Shown here: one piece after another, positions 8,761-17,906 of the stretch
Layout of the letters: each line of letters begins with the position of its first letter
Position numbering within the stretch: the first letter of the stretch is position 1
DNA from: Companilactobacillus futsaii JCM 17355
GTDB lineage: Bacteria; Bacillota; Bacilli; Lactobacillales; Lactobacillaceae
DNA: 64,000 bases
NCBI RefSeq assembly: GCF_001435505.1
Contig: NZ_AZDO01000139.1
Location: 1 to 64,000, forward strand
Direction: 5' to 3'
The notes under the pieces: model-generated
Database searches by the model: none
The model's input: only the letters and a program-made list of their open reading frames with translations
What the model was told of the DNA's origin: nothing
Translations under genes and position numbers: made by a program

Positions 8761-9909
8761 TTATTGATTAAGAGCTGCACTCTTTTTCTCATGTTCTGCT
8801 AATGTATGTGAATAATATACCTTACCAGTCTTCAAGTCTGCAACAAAGTATAAGTAGTTTTCATCCCTATCACTAGGATTCAAAGTAGCTTCAATTGCTT
8901 GCACACTTGGTGTATTGAATGGTCCTGGTCCATAACCTGCATTCTTATACAAGTTATACGGAGAATCAACCTTAACATCTTTATTAGTCAAATGAGTCTT
9001 GTGAGTATTCAAAGCATACATGACTGAGATATCTGATTGGATCGGCATATCAATAGCGATACGGTTAAAGAATACACCAGAAATCTTCTTACGATCCTTT
9101 TCAGTAACACCTTCACGCTCGATCAATGATGCTAAAGTAAGAACTTGTTGAACCGTTAAGCCCTTTTCTTTAATAGTTTCAAAGTAAGGCTTCATGATCT
9201 CATTGTCTTTTTCGACCATTTGATTAACTAATTCTTTTAGAGTTTCACCTTTGTAAAGGCCATAAGTAGCTGGGAACAAATAACCTTCTAGATGATATCT
9301 AACATTCTTTTTAGCCATCGATGAATCCAACAATTGAGGATACTTCTTTTGAAGTTGCTTCAAGTAAGATTCATCCTTCATCAACTTCAAGAAATCTTTT
9401 TTCTTAAACTTAGTTGATTTTTGAATCTGATCACCAATTTGGTCAATTGTAACACCTTCACGTACTAAAACAGTATTTGAAGCCGTTCCAGTTGGTTCAG
9501 CACTACCACCCTTTTGCAATTGTTTGACAACATGGTTCATGTCCATCGATTGTTTAAAAGTGTAATATCCCGCTTGAAAATCAGTATAGTTTTGAGCTTT
9601 AACGTAGAAATTAAAGACTGTTGCACTCTTGATAACTTTATCTTTTTCAAGAGTCTTAGCAATTTCTTTACTAGAAGAACCTATTGGGATTTTAACAACA
9701 ATATCTTCTTTACTGTTTGCATTATATGGTTGTAATGAACTATTTACATAATTAAAGCCAATGATAGCAACGACAACTGCCAAAACCGCAATCACGCCGA
9801 CGATCCAATACGCAATATGATTGGCAACGGAACGTTCTTCAGCGCGAGTTTTGATTTTGTCATCTGACTCTTGCTTCAATGCTTCTTTTTTTTCATCCTT
9901 TTGGCTCAA
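8761..9909 (-). CDS. mltG: Endolytic transglycosylase MltG
   Basis: Cleaves nascent glycan strands at the membrane and is thought to end glycan polymerisation. The 382-residue protein has a charged cytoplasmic N-terminus, one membrane helix (about residues 31-52), a LysM-like region, and the YceG catalytic domain with LASLIEREG (catalytic Glu) and YGPGPFNTPS. The start is TTG at 9909 with GGGAGG upstream. It is transcribed ahead of greA. Its division and envelope role fits the nearby PBP gene. Confidence 0.95.
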   Translation of the reverse strand: MSQKDEKKEALKQESDDKIKTRAEERSVANHIAYWIVGVIAVLAVVVAIIGFNYVNSSLQPYNANSKEDIVVKIPIGSSSKEIAKTLEKDKVIKSATVFNFYVKAQNYTDFQAGYYTFKQSMDMNHVVKQLQKGGSAEPTGTASNTVLVREGVTIDQIGDQIQKSTKFKKKDFLKLMKDESYLKQLQKKYPQLLDSSMAKKNVRYHLEGYLFPATYGLYKGETLKELVNQMVEKDNEIMKPYFETIKEKGLTVQQVLTLASLIEREGVTEKDRKKISGVFFNRIAIDMPIQSDISVMYALNTHKTHLTNKDVKVDSPYNLYKNAGYGPGPFNTPSVQAIEATLNPSDRDENYLYFVADLKTGKVYYSHTLAEHEKKSAALNQ

Positions 9910-9964
9910 GACACAGCCTCCCGAGTTAATTTATTAGAATTATACCATTAGTTCGGTAATAATT

Positions 9965-12370
9965 TTATCTAATTTCCACATTAAATTTTTGAACTAGACT
10001 GTCCTTGACTAAAGTAAAGGCTTTTTCTACTTCTTCATCAGTCAAGGTATCATTAGGATTCAAGAACACTAAATGATAACCGAGTGATTTATGATTTGGC
10101 TTGATATTTTTACCTTCGTAAACATCAAAGATCTTAACATCTTTCAAATATTTGCCACCATTACTAAAGATATCAGCAATAATTTGGCCATTTTCAATAT
10201 CCTTTTCTACTAAAATAGCTAAATCACGGCTAATTTCTGGATATTTAGGTGCACTAGTTGCTTTAACATTTCTAGTATTCAAGTCAAATAAGGCATCGAT
10301 ATTCAATTCAAAAACAAATGTGTCATTGACATTATGTGCTTTTTGATAATTTGGATGCAACTTACCAATAATACCAACCATTTGACCGTTAGCTAAAATC
10401 TTAGCTGTTTGTCCAGGGTGAAGATTGTCATAATCTGCTGTTGCTTCAAACGAAAATTGCGCATCTGCATTAACATATGTCAATAATTCTTCAACGATTC
10501 CCTTTACGTAATAAAAGTCTACTGGTTTAGCATCACTGTTCCAAGCATCCTCAATGACATTACCACTGATGGCACCAGAAATAAATGGTAATTCTTTTGG
10601 ACGATCATTTCCAGTCACTCGGTCAAAAACACGAGCTTGTTCAAATAATTGTAAATCATCATTTTTTCTAGCTTGGTTGTAAGCTACATCTCTAACCAAT
10701 CCCGGAATCAAACTATTACGCAAATATTCATGGTCTTCAGTCATTGGGTGAAGCAATTTAGTATATTCGGAGTTTAAAATATTAAAATCGTCTACTTCTT
10801 GTTTATTCAACAATGAATAATTAATAACTTCGTCCAAACCGCTAGCTAACAATGCATCACGTAATTTATTGCTCAATTCACGTTTAGCACTATACCCACC
10901 GCGTGTTTCCATTCCAGCAGGCAACGTATTAGGCAAATTCTCATAACCATAGATTCGATTTACTTCTTCAACTAAATCAGCTTCAATTTCCATATCCCAA
11001 CGACGTGTAGGAATTGTAATAGTTACTGCATCACCTGACAACTCACTGGTGAAGCCTAAACGATCAAAGATTTGAAGAATTTCATCGCTAGAAAGTTGTA
11101 GTCCCATCAAATGGTTAATATGTTTGATACTACCTTTGATAACAGTTGGTTGAGCTTTGGTATAGTTACCGATAATTTCTTTCGAAATTTCTTTGGCATC
11201 ACTTGCTTGGTCGATCAATTGTGTAGCACGGACTAAGGCTTCACTGACGATTCCATTATCAACGCCTTTTTCAAAACGATTGGAAGCATCATCACGTAAG
11301 TCATGTCTTTGAGCAGCTTTTCTTACACGGGCACCGTCAAAAACTCCAGCTTCTACCAAAACGTTAGTTGTATTTTCATCAACAGCAGCTTTAGTTCCGT
11401 TGATGATACCTGCTAAGCCTAAAACTTCATCGCCAGATGTAATTACCAAGTCATTGTGGTTAAGAGACTTGTCAGTTTCTGCCAATATCAATTTATCGCC
11501 ATCATGAGCTAATTTAACCGTCAAATTCTTTTGAGGCAACTTATCCAAATCATAAACTTGTACTGGTTGGCCGTATTCGATCATTACGTAATTTGCTGCA
11601 TCGACCACACTATTGACTGGTTTAATGTTTTGGTTCCAAAGTCTTCTTTGCATCCAAAGTGGACTCTTAGCAACTTTTATTCCCTTCAATTCACGCAACA
11701 AATAATCAGGAACTAAATCTTTTTCTTCAACTGTTGCAGTCACATCAGTTAAGTCTTTTAATTTATCTTGATTCAATTCAGGTTTAGTAAATTTAGGTTT
11801 TTCATCGTAAGTTGCGCCAATTTCCCAAGCAGCTCCACGCATACCTAGAGTATCGGCACGGTTAGGAGTGATATCGATATCGACCATTTCATCTTTTAGA
11901 CCTAATAAATCATAAACCTCTTGACCAGGTGTTTGTGGTTCATCGAAAACATAGATACCATTTTCAAATTCTTTTGGCATGTATTGTGCAGGAACACCAA
12001 CTTCATCAAGTCCACAGATCATACCATTAGATTCTTGTCCACGAAGCTTACCACGTTTGATACGAACACCATTTGGCAGATGAGCACCATGTAAAGCTAC
12101 AATAACGTATTGATCTTCTGCAACGTTAGGAGCTCCACAGACAATTTGAATTTCTTCTTTTTCACCAACATCGACTTGGCAAAGTTTTAAGTGGTCTGAA
12201 TCTGGATGCGGTGTCACGCTAGTAATATGACCAACGACTAAATCAGTCAATTCTTCACCTAGTTTTACTGGACCAGATTCGATACCAGTTAGAGAAACTT
12301 TATTAGCAATTTCTTCAACTGTGTGATCGACTGGAATGTATTCTTTTAGCCAATTAACAGAAATTTTCAT
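9965..12370 (-). CDS. pheT: Phenylalanine-tRNA ligase beta subunit
   Basis: The 801-residue beta subunit of the alpha2-beta2 enzyme. In order: an N-terminal EMAP/tRNA-binding domain (VVGHITSVTPHPDSDHL), the B3/B4 editing domain, the B5 domain (NRIYGYENLP), and a C-terminal ferredoxin-like anticodon-binding domain. The start follows four bases after the pheS stop, so the two are co-translated in equal amounts. Expression is under the T-box upstream of pheS. Confidence 0.98.
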   Translation of the reverse strand: MKISVNWLKEYIPVDHTVEEIANKVSLTGIESGPVKLGEELTDLVVGHITSVTPHPDSDHLKLCQVDVGEKEEIQIVCGAPNVAEDQYVIVALHGAHLPNGVRIKRGKLRGQESNGMICGLDEVGVPAQYMPKEFENGIYVFDEPQTPGQEVYDLLGLKDEMVDIDITPNRADTLGMRGAAWEIGATYDEKPKFTKPELNQDKLKDLTDVTATVEEKDLVPDYLLRELKGIKVAKSPLWMQRRLWNQNIKPVNSVVDAANYVMIEYGQPVQVYDLDKLPQKNLTVKLAHDGDKLILAETDKSLNHNDLVITSGDEVLGLAGIINGTKAAVDENTTNVLVEAGVFDGARVRKAAQRHDLRDDASNRFEKGVDNGIVSEALVRATQLIDQASDAKEISKEIIGNYTKAQPTVIKGSIKHINHLMGLQLSSDEILQIFDRLGFTSELSGDAVTITIPTRRWDMEIEADLVEEVNRIYGYENLPNTLPAGMETRGGYSAKRELSNKLRDALLASGLDEVINYSLLNKQEVDDFNILNSEYTKLLHPMTEDHEYLRNSLIPGLVRDVAYNQARKNDDLQLFEQARVFDRVTGNDRPKELPFISGAISGNVIEDAWNSDAKPVDFYYVKGIVEELLTYVNADAQFSFEATADYDNLHPGQTAKILANGQMVGIIGKLHPNYQKAHNVNDTFVFELNIDALFDLNTRNVKATSAPKYPEISRDLAILVEKDIENGQIIADIFSNGGKYLKDVKIFDVYEGKNIKPNHKSLGYHLVFLNPNDTLTDEEVEKAFTLVKDSLVQKFNVEIR

Positions 12371-12374
12371 TATC

Positions 12375-13421
12375 TTAATTTACTCCTTTGAATTGTTCTA
12401 GGAATCTAACATCGTTGAGGTAGAAATCACGAATGTCGTTAACTCCGTATTTAAGCATTGCAAAACGTTCTGGTCCAAGTCCAAAGGCCATTCCACTGTA
12501 TTCGTTTGGATCAATGCCTGACATCTTCAAAACATTAGGGTGTGTAAGACCAGCGCCTAAAACTTCGATCCAACCAGTATATTTACAAATGCGACAACCA
12601 GTACCACCACAATTGAAGCAAGAAACATCAACTTCAACGGATGGTTCAGTAAATGGGAAGTAGCTGGGACGGAAACGAATCTCACGATCAGGACCAAAGA
12701 CGTGACGACATAATGCATCAAGTGTTCCCTTTAAGTCTGCCATAGAAATATTTTTATCAACGACTAGACCTTCGATTTGGTGGAATTGATGTGAGTGAGT
12801 AGCATCATCATCATCACGACGGTAAACGACACCCGGTGAGATCATCTTCAAAGGACCTTTAGTAAAGTCATGAGCTTCCATGTCACGACCTTCTTGGGCA
12901 GAAGTTTGAGTTCTCATCAACAATTCATCTGATAGATAGAAAGTATCTTGCATATCACGAGCTGGGTGATTTTTAGGGATATTTAATCTTTCAAAGTTAT
13001 AATGATCTTCTTCGACTTCATAACCACCAGCAACTTCGTAACCTAAACCAATAAAGAATTGTTCAATATCTTCGATTGTTTGATTCAAAATATGTTTAGT
13101 ACCTTGATTGTTCTTTGTAGCTGGTAGAGTGACGTCAATAGTTTCTTCTTCAAGCTTCTTTGCAACTAATTTTTGATTAAGCTCTTCCATTTTTTCTTCA
13201 ATAGCTGCTTGAATATCTTTTTTAACATTATTAGCTAAAGTTCCAATTTCTGGACGTTGTTCAGCTGGAATATCTTTCATACCACGCAAGGCTTTAGTAA
13301 TTGGGCCCTTTTTACCTAATAAGTTAACTCTTAAATCATTTAATTCTTGAAGCTTTTGTGCGCGTTTAGCTTCGTCGATACCATTTTCTCTTAAATTCTT
13401 TAACGTATCATTTAATGACAT
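12375..13421 (-). CDS. pheS: Phenylalanine-tRNA ligase alpha subunit
   Basis: The 348-residue catalytic subunit charging tRNA-Phe. The N-terminal coiled coil ([10 protein letters not shown] onward) precedes the class II core, with motif 2 around RTQTSAQ and FHQIEGLVV, and motif 3 [10 protein letters not shown]. The ATG at 13421 has AGGAGG eight bases upstream. The longer frame would extend back across the T-box terminator and antiterminator, and is rejected. First gene of pheST. Confidence 0.98.
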   Translation of the reverse strand: MSLNDTLKNLRENGIDEAKRAQKLQELNDLRVNLLGKKGPITKALRGMKDIPAEQRPEIGTLANNVKKDIQAAIEEKMEELNQKLVAKKLEEETIDVTLPATKNNQGTKHILNQTIEDIEQFFIGLGYEVAGGYEVEEDHYNFERLNIPKNHPARDMQDTFYLSDELLMRTQTSAQEGRDMEAHDFTKGPLKMISPGVVYRRDDDDATHSHQFHQIEGLVVDKNISMADLKGTLDALCRHVFGPDREIRFRPSYFPFTEPSVEVDVSCFNCGGTGCRICKYTGWIEVLGAGLTHPNVLKMSGIDPNEYSGMAFGLGPERFAMLKYGVNDIRDFYLNDVRFLEQFKGVN

Positions 13422-13471
13422 TTTCTTCCTCCTTGGTGATAAAACTGTTTCTAAAATTCTTTTACCTACAT

Positions 13472-13680
13472 AAAAAAATCCCCATCCCAAATAAGGGACG
13501 AGGACTCGCGGTACCACCCTAGTTCATGTTAAACATGCACTCAAGTAGTTATAAAGTAACTAACTAAAAACTCAGAAAGTGAATTCACTGTTTTATCTAT
13601 CGAGCCTATCTCAGTTAACGGCTTTTCCTGTTATAAACGCCACAGTTACTATTTTTCGTCAAAGTTTAAATATTATTTAT
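13472..13680 (-). promoter_or_regulatory. T-box riboswitch for pheST (tRNA-Phe)
   Basis: On the minus strand the leader contains the T-box core AGGGTGGTACCGCG (13507-13520), then a hairpin CCTCGTCCC / GGGATGGGG with a T-run (13472-13503) that is the terminator alternative. A UUC triplet in GAATTCAC near 13590 is the likely Phe specifier; a second TTC lies just after, so folding is needed to choose. Uncharged tRNA-Phe should stabilise the antiterminator and switch pheST on. Confidence 0.92.
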
Positions 13681-13687
13681 ACAGATG

Positions 13688-13715
13688 ATTATACAAAAAT
13701 TAAAAAGTTTCGCAA
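13688..13715 (-). promoter_or_regulatory. Sigma-A type promoter for the pheST T-box transcript
   Basis: On the minus strand: -35 TTGCGA (13710-13715), 16-base spacer, -10 TATAAT (13688-13693). The -35 box lies two bases past the stop of the upstream methyltransferase gene. Confidence 0.7.
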
Positions 13716-13717
13716 GT

Positions 13718-14479
13718 TTATAACGTTTGCATACCGTACATTAAAACACCAGCTGCAACCGCCACGTTAAGGGATTCAGCTTTCCCAAGGATTGGAATAT
13801 AAATATTTTCGTCAGTAGCATTTAAAACATTTTGACTGACACCATGGGCTTCGTTACCCATGATCAAAGCAAATTGATCTTGTTTTTCTAATTGTGTATA
13901 AGGTTTAGCTTGAGCATTTACTTCTGATCCATAAATAGTCAACCCAGATTTCTTAGCCAAATTGATGGCCTTGTCAATATCCATGCGATAAATTGGCAAG
14001 TGGAATTGACTACCTTGCATAGAACGTTGGACCTTTGGTTGATAAAAGTCAGCGGTATCCATACTTGTGATTACACCACTATATCCTGCTGCATCAGCTG
14101 TTCTAATGATTGTTCCAACATTGCCTGGATCTTGAACGTCATCCATCATGACCCATTTACCAGAGAACTCAGTTAAGTCATCGCTATTTTGAACTTTGAT
14201 AACTGCAAAGATTCCTTGTGGAGTTTTTGTTTCAGATAAATCCTTGGCTACATCTTCAGAGATCGTTACGGCAATATCATGATACTTTTTAACGAGACGA
14301 TCTTCTTGGTACTTTTCTGTTACTAATAATTTAACAAATTCTTGTTCGTATTGATTGGCTTCTCTAACTAAGTGAAAACCTTCAATTACGTATGTTCCAG
14401 TTTTACGTATATTTTTAGTCGCTGATAATTTTTTTAGTTGTTTAATTTCATCATTTTTTTTCGATTCGATATACTTCAT
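13718..14479 (-). CDS. SpoU/TrmH-family RNA 2'-O-ribose methyltransferase
   Basis: A 253-residue RNA methyltransferase with an N-terminal substrate-binding domain (GTYVIEGFHLV) and the knotted SpoU domain: DVQDPGNVGTIIRTADA, IMGNEAHG and the C-terminal SLNVAVAAGVLMY. These three motifs define the AdoMet knot. It most resembles the YsgA/RlmB-like type that acts on 23S rRNA, and in Bacillus ysgA is also next to pheST. The exact nucleotide is unknown. Start ATG 14479 is preferred, because GAGGG lies nine bases upstream while it abuts the first ATG. Diverges from acyP. Confidence 0.9.
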   Translation of the reverse strand: MKYIESKKNDEIKQLKKLSATKNIRKTGTYVIEGFHLVREANQYEQEFVKLLVTEKYQEDRLVKKYHDIAVTISEDVAKDLSETKTPQGIFAVIKVQNSDDLTEFSGKWVMMDDVQDPGNVGTIIRTADAAGYSGVITSMDTADFYQPKVQRSMQGSQFHLPIYRMDIDKAINLAKKSGLTIYGSEVNAQAKPYTQLEKQDQFALIMGNEAHGVSQNVLNATDENIYIPILGKAESLNVAVAAGVLMYGMQTL

Positions 14480-14543
14480 ATAATCCATCCCTCTTGTTCT
14501 ATAATATAGATATTAACACATTCAAAGATTTGAGGTGATACGT

Positions 14544-14819
14544 GTGAAACATCTTTCCATTAATGTTGACGGTCTCGTTCAAGGCGTAGGATTTCGTTAT
14601 TCGACTTTTCAAGTAGCTCAAGAACTCGGTGTCAACGGAACTGTCCAAAATGAAATTGATGGATCTGTCTCAATTGAGGCTGAAGCAGATCAAAAAGTAC
14701 TTTATATTTTTTTAAATCGTGTTAAATCTTCGCCTTCACCCTTTGGAAAAGTTACCAAAATGGACTATACTTTTTCTGACGACTTACAACATTACACAAA
14801 ATTCACTGTGATTGGTTGA
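14544..14819 (+). CDS. acyP: Acylphosphatase
   Basis: A 91-residue enzyme that hydrolyses carboxyl-phosphate bonds such as acetyl phosphate. The signature GLVQGVGFRYS supplies the phosphate loop and catalytic Arg; the catalytic Asn is in GTVQNE. The start is GTG at 14544, six bases after GAGGTG; the earlier GTG at 14535 overlaps that ribosome site. The gene precedes yidC on the same strand, an arrangement common in lactobacilli, and diverges from the SpoU gene. Confidence 0.93.
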   Translation: MKHLSINVDGLVQGVGFRYSTFQVAQELGVNGTVQNEIDGSVSIEAEADQKVLYIFLNRVKSSPSPFGKVTKMDYTFSDDLQHYTKFTVIG

Positions 14820-14878
14820 AACGTCAAATGAGTTAACGTATATTACTCTGTATACGATTAAAAGGGTGGTTTATTTAA

Positions 14879-15874
14879 GTGAATAAAAAATACGTCAAAT
14901 ATTTATCAGTGCTGTCTTTAGTTTTAGTGCTGACACTAGTTTTGACGGGGTGTGCGCAAGGTACAACTAACCTTCACGCTCCAACTAGTGGGCCATATGG
15001 TTTCATCTACAAATGGCTAGGGATTCCGTTCCAAAATTTGATTATGAAGACCGCAGAAGCAGTCGGTGGTACAAATGCCTACGCTTGGGGAATCATGATC
15101 ATCTCTTTTGTAGTTCGTTTGATTTTAGTTCCTTTATCATTGAATCAACAATATAAATCAACAACTCAACAAGAAAAAATGCGTGCTGTTCAACCACAAT
15201 TGAAATTGATCCAAGAAGCACAAAAGAAGGCTAAGGGTCCTGATGCTCAACAAAAGATCAGTAGCTTGATGATGCAAGTTTATAAAGCTAACAACTTGAG
15301 TTTAACTGGTGGCATGGGTTGTTTACCACTATTGCTACAAATGCCTATCTTGATTGGTATTTATCAAGCTGTACAATATTCTAAAAATATTGGTACAGCT
15401 ACCTTCCTTTCAATTCCATTAGGTAAGCCAAGTATAGTAATTGCCATTGTTGCTACCTTGTTCTACTTAGTTCAAGGTTGGATGTCACTTCAAATCGTTC
15501 CTAAAGAACAAAGAAAACAAATGCAGACTATGTTGTTGATGAGTCCAATGATGACTTTCTTCATTTCCATGATTTCAACAGCAGCCCTTGCACTTTACTT
15601 TTTAGTTGGTGGTGTCGTTATTGTTATTCAACAACTCATTACTAACTACGTGGTTACTCCTAAGATCAGAAAGAAGACTGATGAAGAGTTAGCTAAGAAT
15701 CCGGTTAAAGTCGTTGTAACAAAAGAAATGCTAGACGAAATGCTTCAAGCAGATGGAGCAGGTACAACAAGTGGTACAACTGCTAATACTTCTAAACAAA
15801 AAGCCGAAACTAACGAAATGCACAAAAACATTCGTGAATTAAATAAAGGCAAACAAAATCGCAATAAGAAATAA
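14879..15874 (+). CDS. yidC: Membrane protein insertase YidC (lipoprotein form)
   Basis: Inserts membrane proteins with or without the Sec translocon. The 331-residue protein begins with a lipoprotein signal ending LTGCA (lipid-modified cysteine), and has five hydrophobic segments and the Oxa1/YidC core (QQYKSTTQQEKMRAVQP, GCLPLLLQMPILIGIY). The C-terminal tail is lysine-rich, which may contact the ribosome. Start is GTG at 14879 with AAAGGGTGG upstream. Gram-positive bacteria usually carry two paralogues; I cannot tell which of the two this is. Confidence 0.95.
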   Translation: MNKKYVKYLSVLSLVLVLTLVLTGCAQGTTNLHAPTSGPYGFIYKWLGIPFQNLIMKTAEAVGGTNAYAWGIMIISFVVRLILVPLSLNQQYKSTTQQEKMRAVQPQLKLIQEAQKKAKGPDAQQKISSLMMQVYKANNLSLTGGMGCLPLLLQMPILIGIYQAVQYSKNIGTATFLSIPLGKPSIVIAIVATLFYLVQGWMSLQIVPKEQRKQMQTMLLMSPMMTFFISMISTAALALYFLVGGVVIVIQQLITNYVVTPKIRKKTDEELAKNPVKVVVTKEMLDEMLQADGAGTTSGTTANTSKQKAETNEMHKNIRELNKGKQNRNKK

Positions 15875-15918
15875 AAAAATAAGTAAAACTCATTTTGTAG
15901 AGTTTTACTTATTTTTTT
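15875..15918. terminator. Bidirectional terminator after yidC
   Basis: Stem AATAAGTAAAACTC / GAGTTTTACTTATT with flanking A- and T-runs, between converging yidC and the histidine kinase gene. Confidence 0.88.
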
Positions 15919-15937
15919 GTCTCTAGATAAAAAACAT

Positions 15938-17023
15938 CTATTTTTCGCTTTCTTTTTCAGTCTGTTCTTCTTCAGATTTAACTTGCACCAATGGCAATTC
16001 AATCTTAAAGACAGTTCCAGAACCGACAACACTTTCAACCTCTAAGCTGCCATGATAGATCTCAATCAAACGTTTAGCGATAGAAAGCCCTAAACCGTTT
16101 CCTCCACGTTTTCTAGAGCGAGCCTTATCAACTCTATAAAATCGATTAAAAATGCGTTTCAGGTCGTTTTTAGCGATTCCTAGGCCATAATCTTGAACTA
16201 CCACCTCTAACAAAGCTGAGTTTGTCGAAGCAGCAAAATTAATTTCTTTACGATCTGCTGAATACTTGAAAGCATTATCTAGCAAAATTACCAATACTTG
16301 CTCCAAGTGATTACGATAAATCTTAACTGTACTACCCTCACGGATATCGTCATCGAAATTGATCACAAAATCTGGATGCAACATCTTGAAGTCATTAGTT
16401 ACTTGCGTAAACAAAGGCTTAACTTCAGTCGTCTGTTCCAAATATGCACTGTCGATCTGTTCAACACGTGTAAGATCTAGCATCTCTTGAATCAAGGATT
16501 GCATACGTTTTAATTCTTGCAAAGAAGAATTGATTGAATCATTTAATACTTCAGGATCATCTTTACCCCAGCGTTGCAGCATGCTCAAATGGCCTTCCAA
16601 AACAGCTACTGGCGTTCTTAATTCGTGTGAGACATCTTCAACGAATTCCTTTTGCTGATTGGTATAGGCTTGCATGCGGTCGAGCATCTTGTTGATGTTA
16701 ACTGTTAGGTCATAAATCTCATCATTTCGTTTGCGCAATTTAATTCGAGAATCTGAATCTGGTTTCTTATTCAAGTCATCGATTGTTTTATTAATCTTCT
16801 TTAAATCGTTTAAAACCAAAGTAACGGCGTAAAATGACAAAACAATTCCCAAAAGAAAAACTACCACTCCACCAATAACTAGTTTCAGAGTGAAGTTATT
16901 GATTTCATTGATTGAGGCAACGCTTTGAACAGTCCTCATCGCTAAAATACTGACAAAAATATATGCTAGTAAAATTACAATGGAGATTAAAGCAGTCCAC
17001 TTAAATCTAATCGAAATTCTCAT
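15938..17023 (-). CDS. Sensor histidine kinase, ArlS/CsrS-like with a minimal extracellular loop
   Basis: A 361-residue membrane histidine kinase: membrane helices at about 10-29 and 48-71, a HAMP linker, the HisKA box VSHELRTP with phosphoacceptor H133, and HATPase_c with an N-box (DNAFKYS) and G-boxes (DYGLGIA, GGNGLGLS). The kinase core closely resembles ArlS/CsrS. The outside loop is only about 18 residues, so no folded sensor domain is present. Sensing probably occurs in the membrane or through a partner. Its start overlaps the stop of the regulator gene by four bases. Confidence 0.9.
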   Translation of the reverse strand: MRISIRFKWTALISIVILLAYIFVSILAMRTVQSVASINEINNFTLKLVIGGVVVFLLGIVLSFYAVTLVLNDLKKINKTIDDLNKKPDSDSRIKLRKRNDEIYDLTVNINKMLDRMQAYTNQQKEFVEDVSHELRTPVAVLEGHLSMLQRWGKDDPEVLNDSINSSLQELKRMQSLIQEMLDLTRVEQIDSAYLEQTTEVKPLFTQVTNDFKMLHPDFVINFDDDIREGSTVKIYRNHLEQVLVILLDNAFKYSADRKEINFAASTNSALLEVVVQDYGLGIAKNDLKRIFNRFYRVDKARSRKRGGNGLGLSIAKRLIEIYHGSLEVESVVGSGTVFKIELPLVQVKSEEEQTEKESEK

Positions 17024-17706
17024 CGACGCATCACGTACCCTTTGCCACGGACAGTAGAGATGTAACTGGGAGCACCGAGGCGGTCGATTTTGTTACGAAG
17101 GTATTTGATATAAACATCCACAACATTAGTTTCAGTTGATGAACCTGTTCCCCAAACACGTTCTAATAAGTCATCACGACTTAAGACCGTGCCGACGTTT
17201 TCCATCAGAGCGCTCAACAAATCGTATTCACGGCGAGTCAAGTCGATCACTTCACCATTACGCTTCAATGTTTGCGTTGTCTTATCGATTACCAAGTTTT
17301 TATATTTAAGCACTTGATCATTATTTCTTGTTACATCGATATCTAAATCAATTCGTCGTAACAATGCCCGAATGCGAGCTAGTAATTCTTCAATTGCAAA
17401 TGGCTTGACGATATAATCATCAGCCCCGTGATCTAATCCTGATACACGGTCAATGATTGAATCGCGTGCCGTCATCATGATAATTGGTGTGTTCTTTTCT
17501 TGACGAATACGACGGCAAACTTCGATACCATTCAACTCAGGAAGCATCAAATCTAAAAGGATCAAGTCCCAATCCTCAGATAAAGCTGCATCCAGTCCGG
17601 TTCTACCATCACGTTCAACAGTTACTTCGTAATTCTCATGTTGAAGTTCGAGTTGAACGAATTTTGCCATATTCTCTTCGTCTTCAATAACAAGTATTTT
17701 AGCCAT
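17020..17706 (-). CDS. OmpR-family response regulator (ArlR/CsrR-like)
   Basis: A 228-residue regulator with a receiver domain (phosphoacceptor D52 in LILLDLMLP, acidic pocket DEE at 9-11, conserved Lys in IVKPF) and a C-terminal winged-helix domain (LTRREYDLL, VDVYIKYLRNKID). It is the partner of the kinase encoded four bases downstream. Close relatives control envelope, adhesion and virulence genes in firmicutes; the regulon here cannot be read from the window. The upstream 150 bases hold its promoter region but no clear box pair. Confidence 0.93.
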   Translation of the reverse strand: MAKILVIEDEENMAKFVQLELQHENYEVTVERDGRTGLDAALSEDWDLILLDLMLPELNGIEVCRRIRQEKNTPIIMMTARDSIIDRVSGLDHGADDYIVKPFAIEELLARIRALLRRIDLDIDVTRNNDQVLKYKNLVIDKTTQTLKRNGEVIDLTRREYDLLSALMENVGTVLSRDDLLERVWGTGSSTETNVVDVYIKYLRNKIDRLGAPSYISTVRGKGYVMRR

Positions 17707-17860
17707 ACGTATCTCCTATACATAAAATATTAAATTATCTTTAATTATAGCTTAATCATTAAATAAAATGTGTCATGCTTTTGGCAATGCATTAATGATT
17801 TTAACATATAGCAAAAATTAAAAGAAGACAAGCTTTTATTTTTATTTTTTTTAAAGCATT

Positions 17861-17884
17861 AAAAAAGAGGCGATTTCTCGCCCC
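17861..17884 (-). terminator. Terminator of gnd
   Basis: On the minus strand GGGGCGA-GAAA-TCGCCTC followed by six T. GNRA-type tetraloop; it separates gnd from arlR. Confidence 0.85.
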
Positions 17885-17906
17885 AATTTTAAATTTCAAC
17901 TTAAAA

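Noticed and set aside
13422-13517. Longer N-terminus for pheS
   Set aside because: It would translate the T-box terminator and antiterminator; AGGAGG precedes the inner ATG.
15745-16038. Minus-strand frame across the end of yidC and the histidine kinase
   Set aside because: Spans a strong bidirectional terminator and has no conserved motif.
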